From G963664115 sp965216035 (GTDB taxonomy: Bacteria; Acidobacteriota; Terriglobia; 20CM-2-55-15), in contig CBDCFM010000014.1 of assembly GCA_965216035.1 (NCBI GenBank), forward strand, positions 248,001-312,000: DNA of 64,000 nt, given 5' to 3'. Made by a program: the position numbers and the translations under genes. Of this stretch, positions 27,283 through 37,274 are shown piece by piece (the stretch's first letter is position 1; every line of letters begins with the position of its first letter). Under the pieces are notes generated by a model that had not been told where the DNA came from, did no database searches, and saw only the letters and a list, made by a program, of their open reading frames with translations.

Positions 27283-29451
27283 TTGACTCTCCCCGGGCGC
27301 CGTCTTTACCCCATCCGTCATCGTCACGGGCTCCGTCCACCGTTCCGTGCGGGCACGTTCCCCCTCGCCGTCTCAGGCGGATCGCGCACCCACACGGTCG
27401 ACATCACGCTGGATGTGGTCGATTTCGCACTGACAGTCTCCCCGTCGACACTGGAGGTGATCATTGGCTATGCCGCCCAGTTCCAGATCGATGTCTCACC
27501 CCTGGCCGGCTTCACCGGCGACGTCACCCTGACTCTTCCAGCCTCCCCGGGCGCCGTCTTCACCCCAGCCGTCATCGTCGGCGGTGCCGGTTCCAGCGTC
27601 CTGACCGTTCCGACCGACACTGCGGGGACGTTCCCCCTCTCCGTCTCAGGCAACAGCGACTCCCTCATCCACCCGGTCGACATCACTCTAGATGTGGTCG
27701 ACTTCGCACTGACCGTCTCCCCGTCGGCGACACAGGTGATCGTTGGCGATGCCGCCCAGTTCCAGATCGGTGTCTCACCCCTGGCCGGCTTTACCGGCGA
27801 CGTCACCCTGACTCTTGCCGGCTACCCGGGCGCCGTCTTCACCCCAGCCGTCATCGTCGGCGGTGCCGGTTCCAGCGTCCTGACGATTCCGACCGACACT
27901 GCGGACACGTTCCCCCTCGCCGTCTCAGGCACAAGCGGGTCGCTCATCCATCCGGTCGACATCACGCTGGATGTCGCCAACTTCGCACTGACCGTCTCCC
28001 CAGCAGCGATGCAGGTACTCGTTGGCGATGACGCCCAGTTCCAGATTGATGTCACAGTCCTGGGCGGGTTCACCGGCGACGTCACCTTAACTCTACCCGG
28101 TTCCCCGGGCGCCGTATTCACACCAGCCGTCATCGTCGGGGGTGCGGACTCCAGTGTCCTCACCGTTCCGACCGACACTGCGGGGACGTTCCCCCTCTCC
28201 GTCTCAGGCACAAGCGGGTCGCTCATCCATCCGGTCGACATCACGCTGGATGTCGCCGACTTCGCACTGACCGTCTCTCCGCCGACATTGGAGGTGATCG
28301 TTGGCGATGACGCCGCATTCCAGATCGATGTCTCACCCCTGGCCGGCTTCACCGGTGACGTCACCTTGACTCTGCCGGGCTACCCAGGCGCCGTCTTCAC
28401 CCCATCCGTCATCGTCGGGGGGACGGGTTCCAGCGTCCTCACCGTGCCTGCCGACACTGCGGGCACTTTCCCCCTCGCCGTCGTGGGCACCAGTGGATCG
28501 CTCATCCACCCGGTGGACATCACGCTGGATGTCGTCGACTTCGCACTGACGGTCTCCCCGCCGACACTGGAGGTGATCGTTGGCGATGCCGCCGTATTCC
28601 AGATCGATGTCTCACCCCTGGCCGGCTTCACCGGTGACGTCACCTTGACTCTGCCGGGCTACCCAGGCGCCGTCTTCACCCCATCCGTCATCGTCGGGGG
28701 AACGGGTTCCAGCGTCCTCACCGTGCCTGCCGACACTGCAGGCACTTTCCCCCTCTCCGTCGTAGGCACCAGCGGATCGCGCACCCAACCGGTGGGCCTC
28801 ACCTTGGATGTCGTCGACTTCGCGCTGAGTGCCTCCCCGTCGGCACTGGCCGTGATCGTTGGCGATGACGCTCAATTCCAGATCAATGTGACACCCCTGG
28901 CCGGATTCACCGGCGACGTCACCTTGACTCTTCCAGCCTCCCCGGGCGCCGTCTTCACACCAGCCGTCATCGTTGGGGGTGCGGGTTCCAGCGTCCTCAC
29001 CCTGCCGACCGACTCCAGTGGCTTGTTCCCGCTCACCGTCGTGGGGACAAGTGGGTCGCGCACCCACACGGTGGACATCACGCTGGATGTGGTCTATTTT
29101 CTCGGTTTCACTGGCGTCCCCATACAGAGTTATGCAGGCGATGAGGATGGTGAACATGGGCACCCGACAGCGTATACGGTCGAAGATGGCGGAGCGACAT
29201 TACACCTGACGGGTAACGCCTGGAAAACGATTGAGTTGGTGCCACCCTACACGGTGACGCCGAATACGGTACTGGAGTTTGATTTCTGGAGCGATGGGGA
29301 GCCGGCGGAGATCAACGGTGTCGGCTTGGACACCCAGCTCAGCTCGCGACAGCAATTCCGGAACAGGCGTTTCAAATTTATGGGACGCAGACGTGGACGA
29401 ACAGTATCCAGGATTTTTATGGGTACGCAGGTGGCTGGCAGCATTACGTGA
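27283..29451 (+). pseudogene. Ig-like repeat region of the giant protease gene
   Basis: Open for 722 codons with no start of its own. It contains six consecutive 93-residue Ig-like repeats (27421-29094), each running from (D/N)FALTVSP through GFTGDVTLTL, GAVFTPxVIVGG and SSVLT to DITLDV. Repeats of this 'DFxLxxSPxxxxV' type occur in secreted adhesins and hydrolases as stalks. After the array a new module starts (FTGVPIQSYAGDEDG, a concanavalin-like/CBM-type domain). The frame is lost around 29325-29345 and resumes in another frame. Confidence 0.8.
27421..29094 (+). repeat. Six-unit 279-bp tandem repeat array
   Basis: Units begin at 27421, 27700, 27979, 28258, 28537 and 28816, with an exact 279-bp period and no indels between units. 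Neighbouring units are very similar at the DNA level; those at 28258 and 28537 are nearly identical. Such homogeneity suggests recent duplication or gene conversion. Related, more divergent units lie at 25936, 26770, 27049, 29874, 30153 and 30444. Confidence 0.92.
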
Positions 29452-31043
29452 TACCGGTGGGTTTGTATTACCCGGCGGGTGACTTTGCCTATCTGTTCTT
29501 TGCCGACGATGCGGATGCGGGGCAGAACACTTCGGTCAGGTACCGCAACCCGCAGTTCCATGAAGGGCCCGGGGCGCCGATAGCGCAGGACGACACCTTT
29601 ACGGTTATCGAAGACAGCACCAACAACTTGCTGGCTGTGCTCGCCAACGACACCGATCCGGGCGACACGCTGACGATCACCAGCGTGGACACGACCGGTA
29701 CACAGGGGACGGTCTTCATCCACGATAACGGCACCCCCGCCGACCCCAGCGATGATGGCATCAACTACTCGACGTCGATAGGCTTTACCGGCACCGATAG
29801 CTTCAGCTACACGATTGAAGACAGCGGAGGCTTGAGCGCCTCGGCTACGGTGACGGTCACGGTCGATCCGCTGGACTTCGCTCTGACTGCATCACCGTCC
29901 ATTGTGGAGGTGTTCGCTGGCGATGACGCCCTCTTCCAGATCGATGTATCACCCGTGGGCGGGTTCACCGACGACGTCACCTTGACTGTTCCCGCATCCC
30001 CCGGGGCCGTCTTCGCCCCACCCGTCATTGTCGGCGGTTCCGGTTCCAGCGTCCTCACCGTTCCGACCGACGCCGCGGGCACGCTCGGGCTCTCCGTCGT
30101 GGGGACGAGCGGGTCGCTGATCCGCCTGTTGGACTTCACCTTGACTGTCGTCGACTTCGCCCTGACGGTGTCCCCGTCGACACTGGAGGTGATTGTTGGC
30201 GATGACGGCCACGTCCAGGTCGATGTCATACCTCTTGCCGGCTTCACCGACGACGTGGCATTGACCGTTCCGGACTTCCCCGGGGCCGTCTTTACCCCAT
30301 CGGTCATCGCCGGGGGTTCCGGTTCCAGCGTCCTCACCCTTCCGACCGTCGCCAAGGGCGCGTTCGGGCTCTCCGTCATTGGGACCAGCGGGTTACTCAC
30401 CCACCCGGTGGACATCACACTGGACGTGGTTCCCCCGCCCCCGGACTTCGCTCTGACGGTCTCACCGTCCGCTGTCGAATTGACCGTTGGTAATGACGCC
30501 CTGTTCCAGATCAATGTCACACCTGTGGCCGGCTTCACCAGCGACGTGACCTTGACTGTTCCGGACTTCCCAGGAGCTTTCTTCACCCCATCCGTCATCA
30601 CAGAGGCTTCCGGATCCAGCGTCCTCACCCTTCCGACCGTCGCCACCGGTTCGTTCCCCATACTGATTCACGGTACCTACGGCACGCCCGGCGCGGCGGT
30701 CGAGACAAACCTTGTGGTGACGTTCAATGAAAACGTGGTGAAGGGAACGGGGAACATCACGATCGTCGAGACGGGCGTCGGGACATTTGAGGCCATTCCC
30801 GTGAACACGGGGCAGGTGTCAGTGTCGGGTCCGATGCTTTCAATTGATCCGGCGGGAACGCTCGCCAACGGGACTGCCTATCACGTGCTGATCGACGCAA
30901 CGGCGATTGACGACACGTCTGGAAATTCATTTGCAGGCTTGGAGCTGGCGACGGACTGGGATTTCACAACGACAACGGTCGGGGTGATCACCCACGCGGT
31001 GGGGATCACGCTGGATGTGCTCGATCCTCCAACGTCACCCTGA
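29340..31043 (+). pseudogene. C-terminal part of the giant protease gene
   Basis: Frame resumes at QLATAIPEQAFQIYG and completes the carbohydrate-binding-like domain (WQHYVIPVGLYYPAGD). A cadherin-like/Big_9 module follows (AQDDTFTVIEDSTNNLLAVLAN... FSYTIED). Three more Ig-like repeats start at 29874, 30153 and 30444, the last separated by a 12-bp PPPP-type insertion. A Big_5-like domain (VVTFNENVVKGTGNI... WDFTT) follows, and the frame ends at 31043. All modules are typical of surface-exposed or secreted proteins. No sorting signal was seen at the end. Confidence 0.75.
29874..30722 (+). repeat. Second, divergent Ig-like repeat block (three units)
   Basis: Units start at 29874, 30153 (spacing 279) and 30444 (spacing 291 because of a short proline-coding insertion). 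They are more diverged from each other than the units of the first array, indicating an older duplication. Confidence 0.8.
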
Positions 31044-31433
31044 CATTTCCGGCCTTCCCCGGGGGCCTTCTTCACCCCGCCCGTCAGCCCCGGGGGTTCC
31101 GGTTCCAGCGTCCTCACAATTCCGACCCTTGCCACCGGCCAGTTCCCGCTCTCCGTCGTCGGCACCGGCGGGCCCACACTCATGCGGTGGACATCACACT
31201 GGATGTGGCAGCCTGCTTCGTTGTGGAATCGCCATGGCAGTCTTCTGAATTATGTTTCTCCCCGCGATGGCGGACTCCTACCCAGCCCACCTCCTTCCTG
31301 CAGCAGGTCAACACAGCGTCACTCCACTTGGCCCTCGCTCTCAGCGAACCGTTTTCGTTTGCACGCAAGGATTTTGACTAAAGGCTGGCCGAAGTCTTGC
31401 CGATAACAATAGGAGACCCGTTCAAGGACAACT
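31044..31433 (+). pseudogene. Degenerate tail of Ig-like repeat sequence
   Basis: 31044-31215 still shows repeat DNA (CCGGTTCCAGCGTCCTCAC and CGGTGGACATCACACTGGAT blocks) but in broken frames. From 31215 onward no coding signal is recognised. It marks the eroded 3' end of the giant gene. Confidence 0.6.
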
Positions 31434-31658
31434 ATGAGGCGCGCTATGAACGACTACTGCTCCTGCAGGCTCGAACGCACTGATGAACCGTCGCTAAAGG
31501 GTGGGGTCATCGTCTGCCCAGATTGCGAAAGACCTATCTGCTGTGACGCACTTCTGGTCGGTTCGCCCGAACAGCCGGAACACCCGGCGGAAATCGGAAA
31601 CGGCACATATTTCATCTGTTGGTGGCACAACTCGAACGTACTAATGAACCGTCACTAA
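31434..31658 (+). CDS. Small Cys-rich hypothetical protein
   Basis: 74 aa, ATG at 31434 with AAGGA 6 nt upstream. Cysteine pattern CSC, CPDC, CC and a final C in FICWWHN suggests a small zinc-binding fold. No family recognised. A 28-bp segment of its 5' part (31470-31497) is repeated imperfectly (25/28) at 31631-31658 across its stop codon, so the 3' end may be a duplication artefact and the true protein may differ. Confidence 0.4.
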   Translation: MRRAMNDYCSCRLERTDEPSLKGGVIVCPDCERPICCDALLVGSPEQPEHPAEIGNGTYFICWWHNSNVLMNRH

Positions 31659-31924
31659 ACGGATACGGGCTTCCTCACGAGTCGGGTTTCGTTTCAGCCC
31701 GATCCCTTCTATTCCGGCGGGCTTCACTATCACCCGGACGAAACCGTCAAGCACCGGACTTCTGATTCAGGACGCCTGCTGCTCTTTCTAAAGTTATCGT
31801 GGTGACTGGCCGATTCTCAGATTGTCGAGCCATCACCCGAAGGACTGATTCTCTACCCGAGTGCGTGAAGGATAAGGCGCGATGTTTAGCGCCGGGAGTC
31901 TCCGGCGCACCGGAAAGCAAAGCT

Positions 31925-32731
31925 ATGCGTGTCCAAGAAATCAAGGAATGCATCTATACGACAAAAGATCTGCCGACTCTGCCAATCGTCGCGCAACAGA
32001 TTATGAGCGCGACCAATCAGGAAAACGATAGCTTTAAGCTACTGTCAGAAACCATCAAAAAAGACCCTTCCCTCACCATGAAACTTCTCGGGTTGGCCAA
32101 CAGTGCCCTTTATGGTCAGCAAGGGCAAGTCAGCTCAGTTCATCGCGCGGTCACGGTTGTGGGGACTGAGACGCTTAGGCGGTTGGCCCTTAGCGCTTTC
32201 GTTAAGGACGCGTGGGAGAATGACGTTGGACATGAACACTTCTGGAGGCACTCGATCGCAGTGGCCTTCGGAACCTCTTTTTTATCGGAACACTACGCTG
32301 TTGTATCTGGTGACGATGCGTTTTGCGCGGGGCTTCTGCATGATGTCGGCGTGCTCGTTCTGGAAACTGTCCTCCCTGAGGCGTACCGAGATGTCGAACA
32401 CCGGATCGTGGAAACAGGCTGTCGGCAGGAAGCTGAGCAGAATCTTCTCGAAGTGGATCACACGCAGGCGGGTGGTTGGTTTGCCGACCGATGGCAACTG
32501 CCTCATGTACTGATCGAAGGAATCAGTGAACACCACACCGGTGGCGAAGGTTCGATTTCCAACATGATTCGAGCTGTGGAACAGGCGGCACTCGGTGCAG
32601 ACCTTGGATTGTTTGGGGAATCCGAAGAGGCGCCTGTGGAATCCCAGGCCGAAGTCGAAGCCTACCTCCGCTCGAAAGGCGATGAAATCGATACGTTCTT
32701 TGGAATAATGACATCGAAACCGGCTGCTTGA
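31925..32731 (+). CDS. HDOD-domain signalling protein
   Basis: 268 aa from ATG at 31925; the longer in-frame extension has no family resemblance. HDOD domain throughout: LPTLPIVAQQIM, IKKDPSLTMKLLGLANSALYG, the degenerate HD region FCAGLLHDVGVLVLE and HHTGGEG. HDOD proteins are HD-related signalling domains that usually lack phosphohydrolase activity and are linked to cyclic-di-GMP or stress regulation. No output domain is fused. Cytoplasmic, likely monocistronic. Confidence 0.88.
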   Translation: MRVQEIKECIYTTKDLPTLPIVAQQIMSATNQENDSFKLLSETIKKDPSLTMKLLGLANSALYGQQGQVSSVHRAVTVVGTETLRRLALSAFVKDAWENDVGHEHFWRHSIAVAFGTSFLSEHYAVVSGDDAFCAGLLHDVGVLVLETVLPEAYRDVEHRIVETGCRQEAEQNLLEVDHTQAGGWFADRWQLPHVLIEGISEHHTGGEGSISNMIRAVEQAALGADLGLFGESEEAPVESQAEVEAYLRSKGDEIDTFFGIMTSKPAA

Positions 32732-33058
32732 TCAACGGTGGATTCGGGTAGTCAAGAGGCAGAGATCAAGAAGCACTCGGTGCACGTCTTCCGAATAATT
32801 CTGACACAATCCTGGAAGTTGGGACTAGCAGCGTGACGCTGAGAAATTCGCTGGTATCTTGATGCGTACGTGTGAAGTTGACACTGCCGCCAGGACCGTG
32901 ATCTCTATTTGATTTGAGCTATCGTGGACGTGTACACGACCCGACTACCCTGCAGCTCCTGGTCGCCAGTGTAGGGGCAAACCTCAGTCCGAGGATCGCC
33001 CGCCGATTTCCCGGCACACCGATTTGTGCCGCCTCTGAATGCAAACGTCCAAGCGGTC
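32732..33058. other. Intergenic region without recognised features
   Basis: 327 bp between convergent genes (HDOD protein and metallophosphoesterase). I see no gene, terminator-quality hairpin or repeat. Confidence 0.4.
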
Positions 33059-34123
33059 TCACTGCGGCAGGATATCGATCAAAACTGCCTCCGGGTCCGC
33101 ACCCCAGCGCCAGGGCAATCCGACGCAACCCAGCCCACGCGAAACGGTCAGCATCGATGAACGAAATGAATAAATACCCTCATCGAGACAGAAAAGGCTT
33201 TGTCGGATGATGGGGGTGCGGTTGGGAAGACGGATCTGGCCGCCGTGGGTGTGGCCGGACAACGTCAGCGCAATACCGTTGGCTTCCGCCTCGAAAAATT
33301 GATCCGGATTGTGGGCCAAGAGAAGGTGAGGTGGGCCATGTTGAGAAAGCAAGCGGTTCCAATCCGGTTTGCCGAGAATCAGGTCGTCAATGCCGCCAAG
33401 AATGAACTTCCTCTGACCGTGCCGGAGGACCACCGACTCATTTCTCAGGGTAGTGATTCCGATGGAGCGAAGGTCCTTTGCGATCCCCTCGGGATCCCCG
33501 TCGAAGTAGTCGTGATTTCCGTAACAATACCATGCGCCAAGCGGAGCCCCCGACAGCGGAGCGAAGGCATCAAGGTAAGGGCGAACCTCGCTCGAATGGC
33601 CCGTTACGATGTCGCCGCCGATCGCTACTAGATCCGGGTCAAGTACCATGAGTGCGTCAACAATTTCAGACAACGTCTGCGGTTTGAGGAATATTCCGGT
33701 GTGGATATCCGAGATGAACAGTACTCGAATCGGATCGATATCTCGAGGCCAGTTCGCGGGTGAAACCGACGCCTCAGCCAAACTGAAACGCTTCCTGAGC
33801 AACCAGCTGTAGGGATGCCAAACACGGCTCAAATGGGGATATAAAAAGCGCGACACGAAGATATCGATGTTGCGCTCCAGCACCTTGATCATGCCTTTCT
33901 GCGGATCGATCCGGCGACGCTCTTTGCCGGTCATAACGCGCGGGGGGCCCAATTGACGTGTTCTGACAAAATCGGTGTATGGCCGTGTGACAGTCTCCTG
34001 GATTGCCTGTTCGTTCATCGACGGTGCATTCTCGATCATTATCAGCTGCTCTTCATCGCCGGCAGCGTCCAGGATGTCGACGCTGTCTGTGTAGCCTTGC
34101 TGGACCTGCTGTATGTCCTTCAT
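33059..34123 (-). CDS. Calcineurin-like metallophosphoesterase (YkuE/UDP-DAGH-like)
   Basis: 354 aa from ATG 34123; the start is uncertain because no clear ribosome binding site is visible and ATGs lie further in. Metallophosphoesterase motifs in order: FISDIHTG, GGDIVTG, GNHDY and SGHTHGGQIRLP, giving a dinuclear metal site. The C-terminus SRGLGCVGLPWRWGADPE is typical of the membrane-associated YkuE/YaeI-type subfamily. It may cleave a phosphodiester in lipids or nucleotides; the substrate is unknown. The ~100-residue N-terminal part is not recognised and has no clear membrane anchor. Confidence 0.85.
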   Translation of the reverse strand: MKDIQQVQQGYTDSVDILDAAGDEEQLIMIENAPSMNEQAIQETVTRPYTDFVRTRQLGPPRVMTGKERRRIDPQKGMIKVLERNIDIFVSRFLYPHLSRVWHPYSWLLRKRFSLAEASVSPANWPRDIDPIRVLFISDIHTGIFLKPQTLSEIVDALMVLDPDLVAIGGDIVTGHSSEVRPYLDAFAPLSGAPLGAWYCYGNHDYFDGDPEGIAKDLRSIGITTLRNESVVLRHGQRKFILGGIDDLILGKPDWNRLLSQHGPPHLLLAHNPDQFFEAEANGIALTLSGHTHGGQIRLPNRTPIIRQSLFCLDEGIYSFRSSMLTVSRGLGCVGLPWRWGADPEAVLIDILPQ

Positions 34124-34600
34124 ATGCTTTAGATGTCTTCGTCGTCTTCGTCGTCTTCGTCCGGGGCCCCGACACCAGCCCCACCTCGCGCCGGGCCTGG
34201 GGCACTCCACTCCGTTCCTCAACGTTGCTGATACTCTAACCCGATGACAAGTTTCCGGGATCAGCAACTCTGCGGCCGACTCCAGTAGTGATTAGATAAC
34301 CTGTCCCACGACAACAATGTAGGGAGGGGGTCGTCGTAATAAGCGGCTTTTCTTCGAAGAAGTCAGGGTCCGTGTGCATGATTGATGACACTCCATCGTG
34401 TTAAGTTCGGCATGCGGGGAGACGGGAAGACTGAAGAAGCGGGTGAGGGATGAAAATGAACCCGGCAGACTATCCCCCCGCGGCGAGTCCCGTGATCGGG
34501 CCATGATCTGGCCCGGCGGCATCCGTGTCGGTCTCTTCAGCCGGGGACTGTTCTTTCTGTCCGCTATGCAGACAAGGCCAAAACCGTCGCCGATACAGGG
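34124..34600. other. Intergenic region with (GTCTTC)n-like microsatellite
   Basis: 477 bp. A short imperfect CGTCTT repeat lies at 34138-34161. Otherwise no supported gene. Confidence 0.4.
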
Positions 34601-35674
34601 TCACTGGAGACAGCACTTCTTGAACTTGAGTCCGCTCCCGCACGGGCACGGCGAGTTGCGGCCGAACTTCGGCCGACCCTGCGTCAATACGCGCTGCCAC
34701 TGGAGGGAGCGCGTGCGCAGGTCCTGGTTGAACACTCGCTCGAGAGCCGCGTATAAGGCCGGATGCTTGCGTTCGAGGACACCGGGTCGCTCGAAGAAGT
34801 ACTCCGACGTCACGGCGAAGAACTCCACTTCGCTTGTCAGCGCATAGCGGTCGATGTCGGATGTCCCGGCCTCGATTTCGGCCATCTTGCGTCGAACCAG
34901 ATCAATCCAGGGCCCGATTGCCTGCCGGTCGAGTCCCACCTCGGGCACACCGTCGATCACCCCATCGGTCTTGTCGACCAAGTGTGCGAACTCATGGACG
35001 CCCACGTTTCGCTTGTCGGTCGCGTTCCGGAAGCCTTCGATCAGATCAGGCTTGGAAAGAATCATTAGTCCGTTCATGCCACCCGTCCCAACCATTCCGA
35101 GGATGTTGTGATCCCGATTGTCGCCGAACTGAAACTTGCCGTCGAACCGGTTCGGGTAGATCAGAACTTCGTTGATCTGGCCCCACTCCCAGTCGGGAAA
35201 TCCGAAGATCGGAATGATGGCGCTGGCGGCGGCCAGCACGCGTGTCGTCGTGTCGACCCGCACTTTTATGCCGGTAATCGACTTCTCTCCCAAGAACACC
35301 TGGAGTTGAATGCGGAATCGCTGCTGGGCCACCGCGTCCAGCACCCGGAAGAAGACGACGTCCCCCTGGAGCACCGCTTCCCACTCCGGCGGGAATGGTT
35401 CACGCAGGATCGCCTGGCGGCGGCGGATTTTCCCAGTCTGCCAAACGTACACCCCGAACACCAGGACTAGGGCCAGCACCAGCGTGATTCCAGCCGGCCA
35501 ACCCATACGGATCAGCACAAATGATGCCAGCGCAGACACCACCAGCGTCGATGCGGCAAAGACGAGCGCCCAGAGCCGCGTGCGCCGCTCCCAGGCTGTA
35601 AACAGCCCGGGAGCGCCAAACTGACCGTTCGTGTCGCTCAATGGTGCCGTCTGCTTGTCGCCGGAGCTCGTCAT
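34601..35674 (-). CDS. MtfA-like M90 zinc metallopeptidase with SEC-C tail
   Basis: 357 aa from ATG 35674 (AAGG upstream). Two hydrophobic segments near residues 35-75 anchor it in the membrane, unlike cytoplasmic E. coli MtfA. The M90 domain includes ILGMVGTGGMNGLMILSKP and the zinc motif HEFAHLVD, with a downstream Glu in EFFAVTSEYFF. The protein ends in a SEC-C zinc-binding motif, CPCGSGLKFKKCC, as found at the end of SecA. M90 enzymes are aminopeptidase-like and linked to glucose-PTS control in E. coli; the role of a membrane form is unknown. Confidence 0.9.
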   Translation of the reverse strand: MTSSGDKQTAPLSDTNGQFGAPGLFTAWERRTRLWALVFAASTLVVSALASFVLIRMGWPAGITLVLALVLVFGVYVWQTGKIRRRQAILREPFPPEWEAVLQGDVVFFRVLDAVAQQRFRIQLQVFLGEKSITGIKVRVDTTTRVLAAASAIIPIFGFPDWEWGQINEVLIYPNRFDGKFQFGDNRDHNILGMVGTGGMNGLMILSKPDLIEGFRNATDKRNVGVHEFAHLVDKTDGVIDGVPEVGLDRQAIGPWIDLVRRKMAEIEAGTSDIDRYALTSEVEFFAVTSEYFFERPGVLERKHPALYAALERVFNQDLRTRSLQWQRVLTQGRPKFGRNSPCPCGSGLKFKKCCLQ

Positions 35675-35687
35675 CGCGACCTTATTC

Positions 35688-35774
35688 TCACACGAAGGGG
35701 ACAAGGTCAACATCCTCGAATCGGGGGCGAACTACGGCTGGCCGTTCCTTTTCAACACCAACTCAATGGAGGGT
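35688..35774 (+). pseudogene. PQQ-type glucose/sorbosone dehydrogenase fragment
   Basis: One frame reads HEGDKVNILESGANYGWP, which matches the conserved 'GDExNxxxxGxNYGWP' block of soluble PQQ sugar dehydrogenases. No other part of such a gene is adjacent, so this is a short relic trapped between two minus-strand genes. Confidence 0.4.
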
Positions 35775-36472
35775 TACCGCCCCTGGCTCTGGGAGCCGGT
35801 CCGCTCTACGGGGGTGCCGTAGACTTCGACCCAATCGACGATGAGATTCCCCGACGTACCATGGCCTGCGCCTGCCGTCAGTGTGGTGAAGCCGATCTCG
35901 TCAACCCTGCTCAAGTCCACGTCGGTCTTCCAGAGCGGCTGCCCCCGTACGTTGCGGTCTTCATACATCGTGTCTGGATTCAAGGGCCGCCATCGGGGGA
36001 CGTCGACAAGGTACACCTCGCTCCCGCGCAAGTAGGTCGAAAGGGGCTCCTGATAGTCCCCCACCAGCAGGGTTCCATCCGCAAGCTTGATGAGCGGACG
36101 AATCTGGTGAAGACTTCTCTGCCGGACCCGCCAGCGAAGCCGGCCGGTGCCCCTTAAGTCGAGAATGTTATTCCTATCCTTGAGCATGACAGCCCAATTT
36201 CCTTGGGCAACGCCCGTATAGACAACGCTCACCAGTTCCCCGCCGGAGGTGGGGTCTCCCTCGTTACCCAGCAGCAGCCCGGAATCCCTGCCGACTCCCG
36301 GTCTTGAACCGGGTCCGTATACCTTGAGCTCCAGATTCGGATTCGTCAAAGCGTCCTGCGTCAACTGTACCTGGCCAGCGGGTCCCGCCTTAAAATCTTC
36401 ACGGAAAAGCAGCGAAGCCGGATCTTGCGCCCCTTGCAGCGCGAAGGAATTGAGACCGAAGCCCAGAACCAC
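35774..36472 (-). CDS. Exported hypothetical protein, 5' end probably truncated
   Basis: 232 codons. A partial signal peptide (VLGFGLNSFALQGAQD) begins at GTG directly after an in-frame stop, and this point coincides with a 22-bp sequence repeated on the far side of IS630 debris, so the native start was probably lost to that insertion. The mature part is beta-rich with DFKAGPAGQVQL, GTGRLRWRVRQRS, GSEVYLVDVPRW and a C-terminal GHGTSGNLIVDWVEVYG, resembling a carbohydrate-binding/concanavalin-like fold of uncharacterised exported proteins. Function unknown. Confidence 0.6.
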   Translation of the reverse strand: MVLGFGLNSFALQGAQDPASLLFREDFKAGPAGQVQLTQDALTNPNLELKVYGPGSRPGVGRDSGLLLGNEGDPTSGGELVSVVYTGVAQGNWAVMLKDRNNILDLRGTGRLRWRVRQRSLHQIRPLIKLADGTLLVGDYQEPLSTYLRGSEVYLVDVPRWRPLNPDTMYEDRNVRGQPLWKTDVDLSRVDEIGFTTLTAGAGHGTSGNLIVDWVEVYGTPVERTGSQSQGR

Positions 36473-36492
36473 TAGTACCGATAGGAAACAAT
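36471..36492. repeat. 22-bp direct repeat, copy 1 (partner at 37275-37296)
   Basis: ACTAGTACCGATAGGAAACA continuing with AT is found identically at 37275-37296. The sequences after both copies also share patches (TTTCTCAGTCACTG, CAGCGGGGAAACAG), so both are probably 3' ends of related IS630-type copies. Confidence 0.8.
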
Positions 36493-36493
36493 G

Positions 36494-37272
36494 ATTTGAC
36501 CCCCGACTTTCCTCGCCATCAGGCGTCCTCCCGGAAGAAGCTTGCGTTTCTCAGTCACTGAAAGCGCGTGGCGACTTGTCTGATTAGTTGGCAAATGATA
36601 TGGATCTTTCGCCGGAACGTTTTCTGATTGAGAAACCGGATCCAATGACGATGCTTCGGCATACAGGTCCCGTCGTCCAGCGTATTCGCAGCGGGGAAAC
36701 AGTCCAGTTCGCTCTTTCGCAGGACAAAACAATGGCGTTTTCCGGAGGGTTCAGATACAAACCGACCACATCCTCCAACCCGACAAATTGTTTGTCGTTG
36801 GAAAGTTTGAAGGTGCGTGCCAGATGAGGCTTATGAGCCCGCCAGATTCTCCCTACCGTGGACTCGCTGACGCCGGTTGCCCTGGCCATCAAGGACCGGC
36901 TCCAGTGCGTGGCGTTCGGAGGCTTCCCTTCGACCGTCTTCTTCACGATCCGGGCCCGCTTCCGGCGGCCGATCGAGGGAATCCGTCCACTGCGGGAAGC
37001 GTCATTCCCCCGAGGCCATCTTCAACGAAACGATCGCGCCAACGTCCGGCCTTTTGACGAGTGATGTCCAACTTGGCAGCGATCTCCTGATTGTCCAGAC
37101 CCCCGGCGGCCAGCAAGACAATTCGAGATCGTTCCGCCAACCGGACCGCCACACTGCGGCTTCGGCTCAGTCGCTCCAGTTCCTTCCGCACAGGAATGTC
37201 CAATTTAATCGTCGGTGCTCTCCTCATATATACTCAGACGTAGGAAAGCTGAATGTTACATTAACGACGGCT
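36494..37272 (-). mobile_element. Decayed IS630-family element
   Basis: 37227-36943 encodes an IS630-type N-terminal helix-turn-helix (SRSVAVRLAERSRIVLLAA, NQEIAAKLDITRQKAGRWRDRF). In another frame 36946-36700 continues with ATHWSRSLMARATGVSESTVGRIWRAH and VVGLYLNPPENAIVLSC, the region leading to the first catalytic Asp. Beyond this an internal deletion and frameshift leave only a scrap reading MPKHRHWIRFLNQK. Catalytic residues are lost, so it is inactive. Confidence 0.75.
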
Positions 37273-37274
37273 AC

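Noticed and set aside
27237..28031. Long Arg/His/Pro-rich open frames in other frames of the repeat array
   Set aside because: Their composition is an artefact of reading GC-rich repeat DNA out of frame; they repeat with the same 279-bp period.
27421..29094. CRISPR-like periodicity
   Set aside because: The period is 279 bp, units are coding and there are no short spacers.
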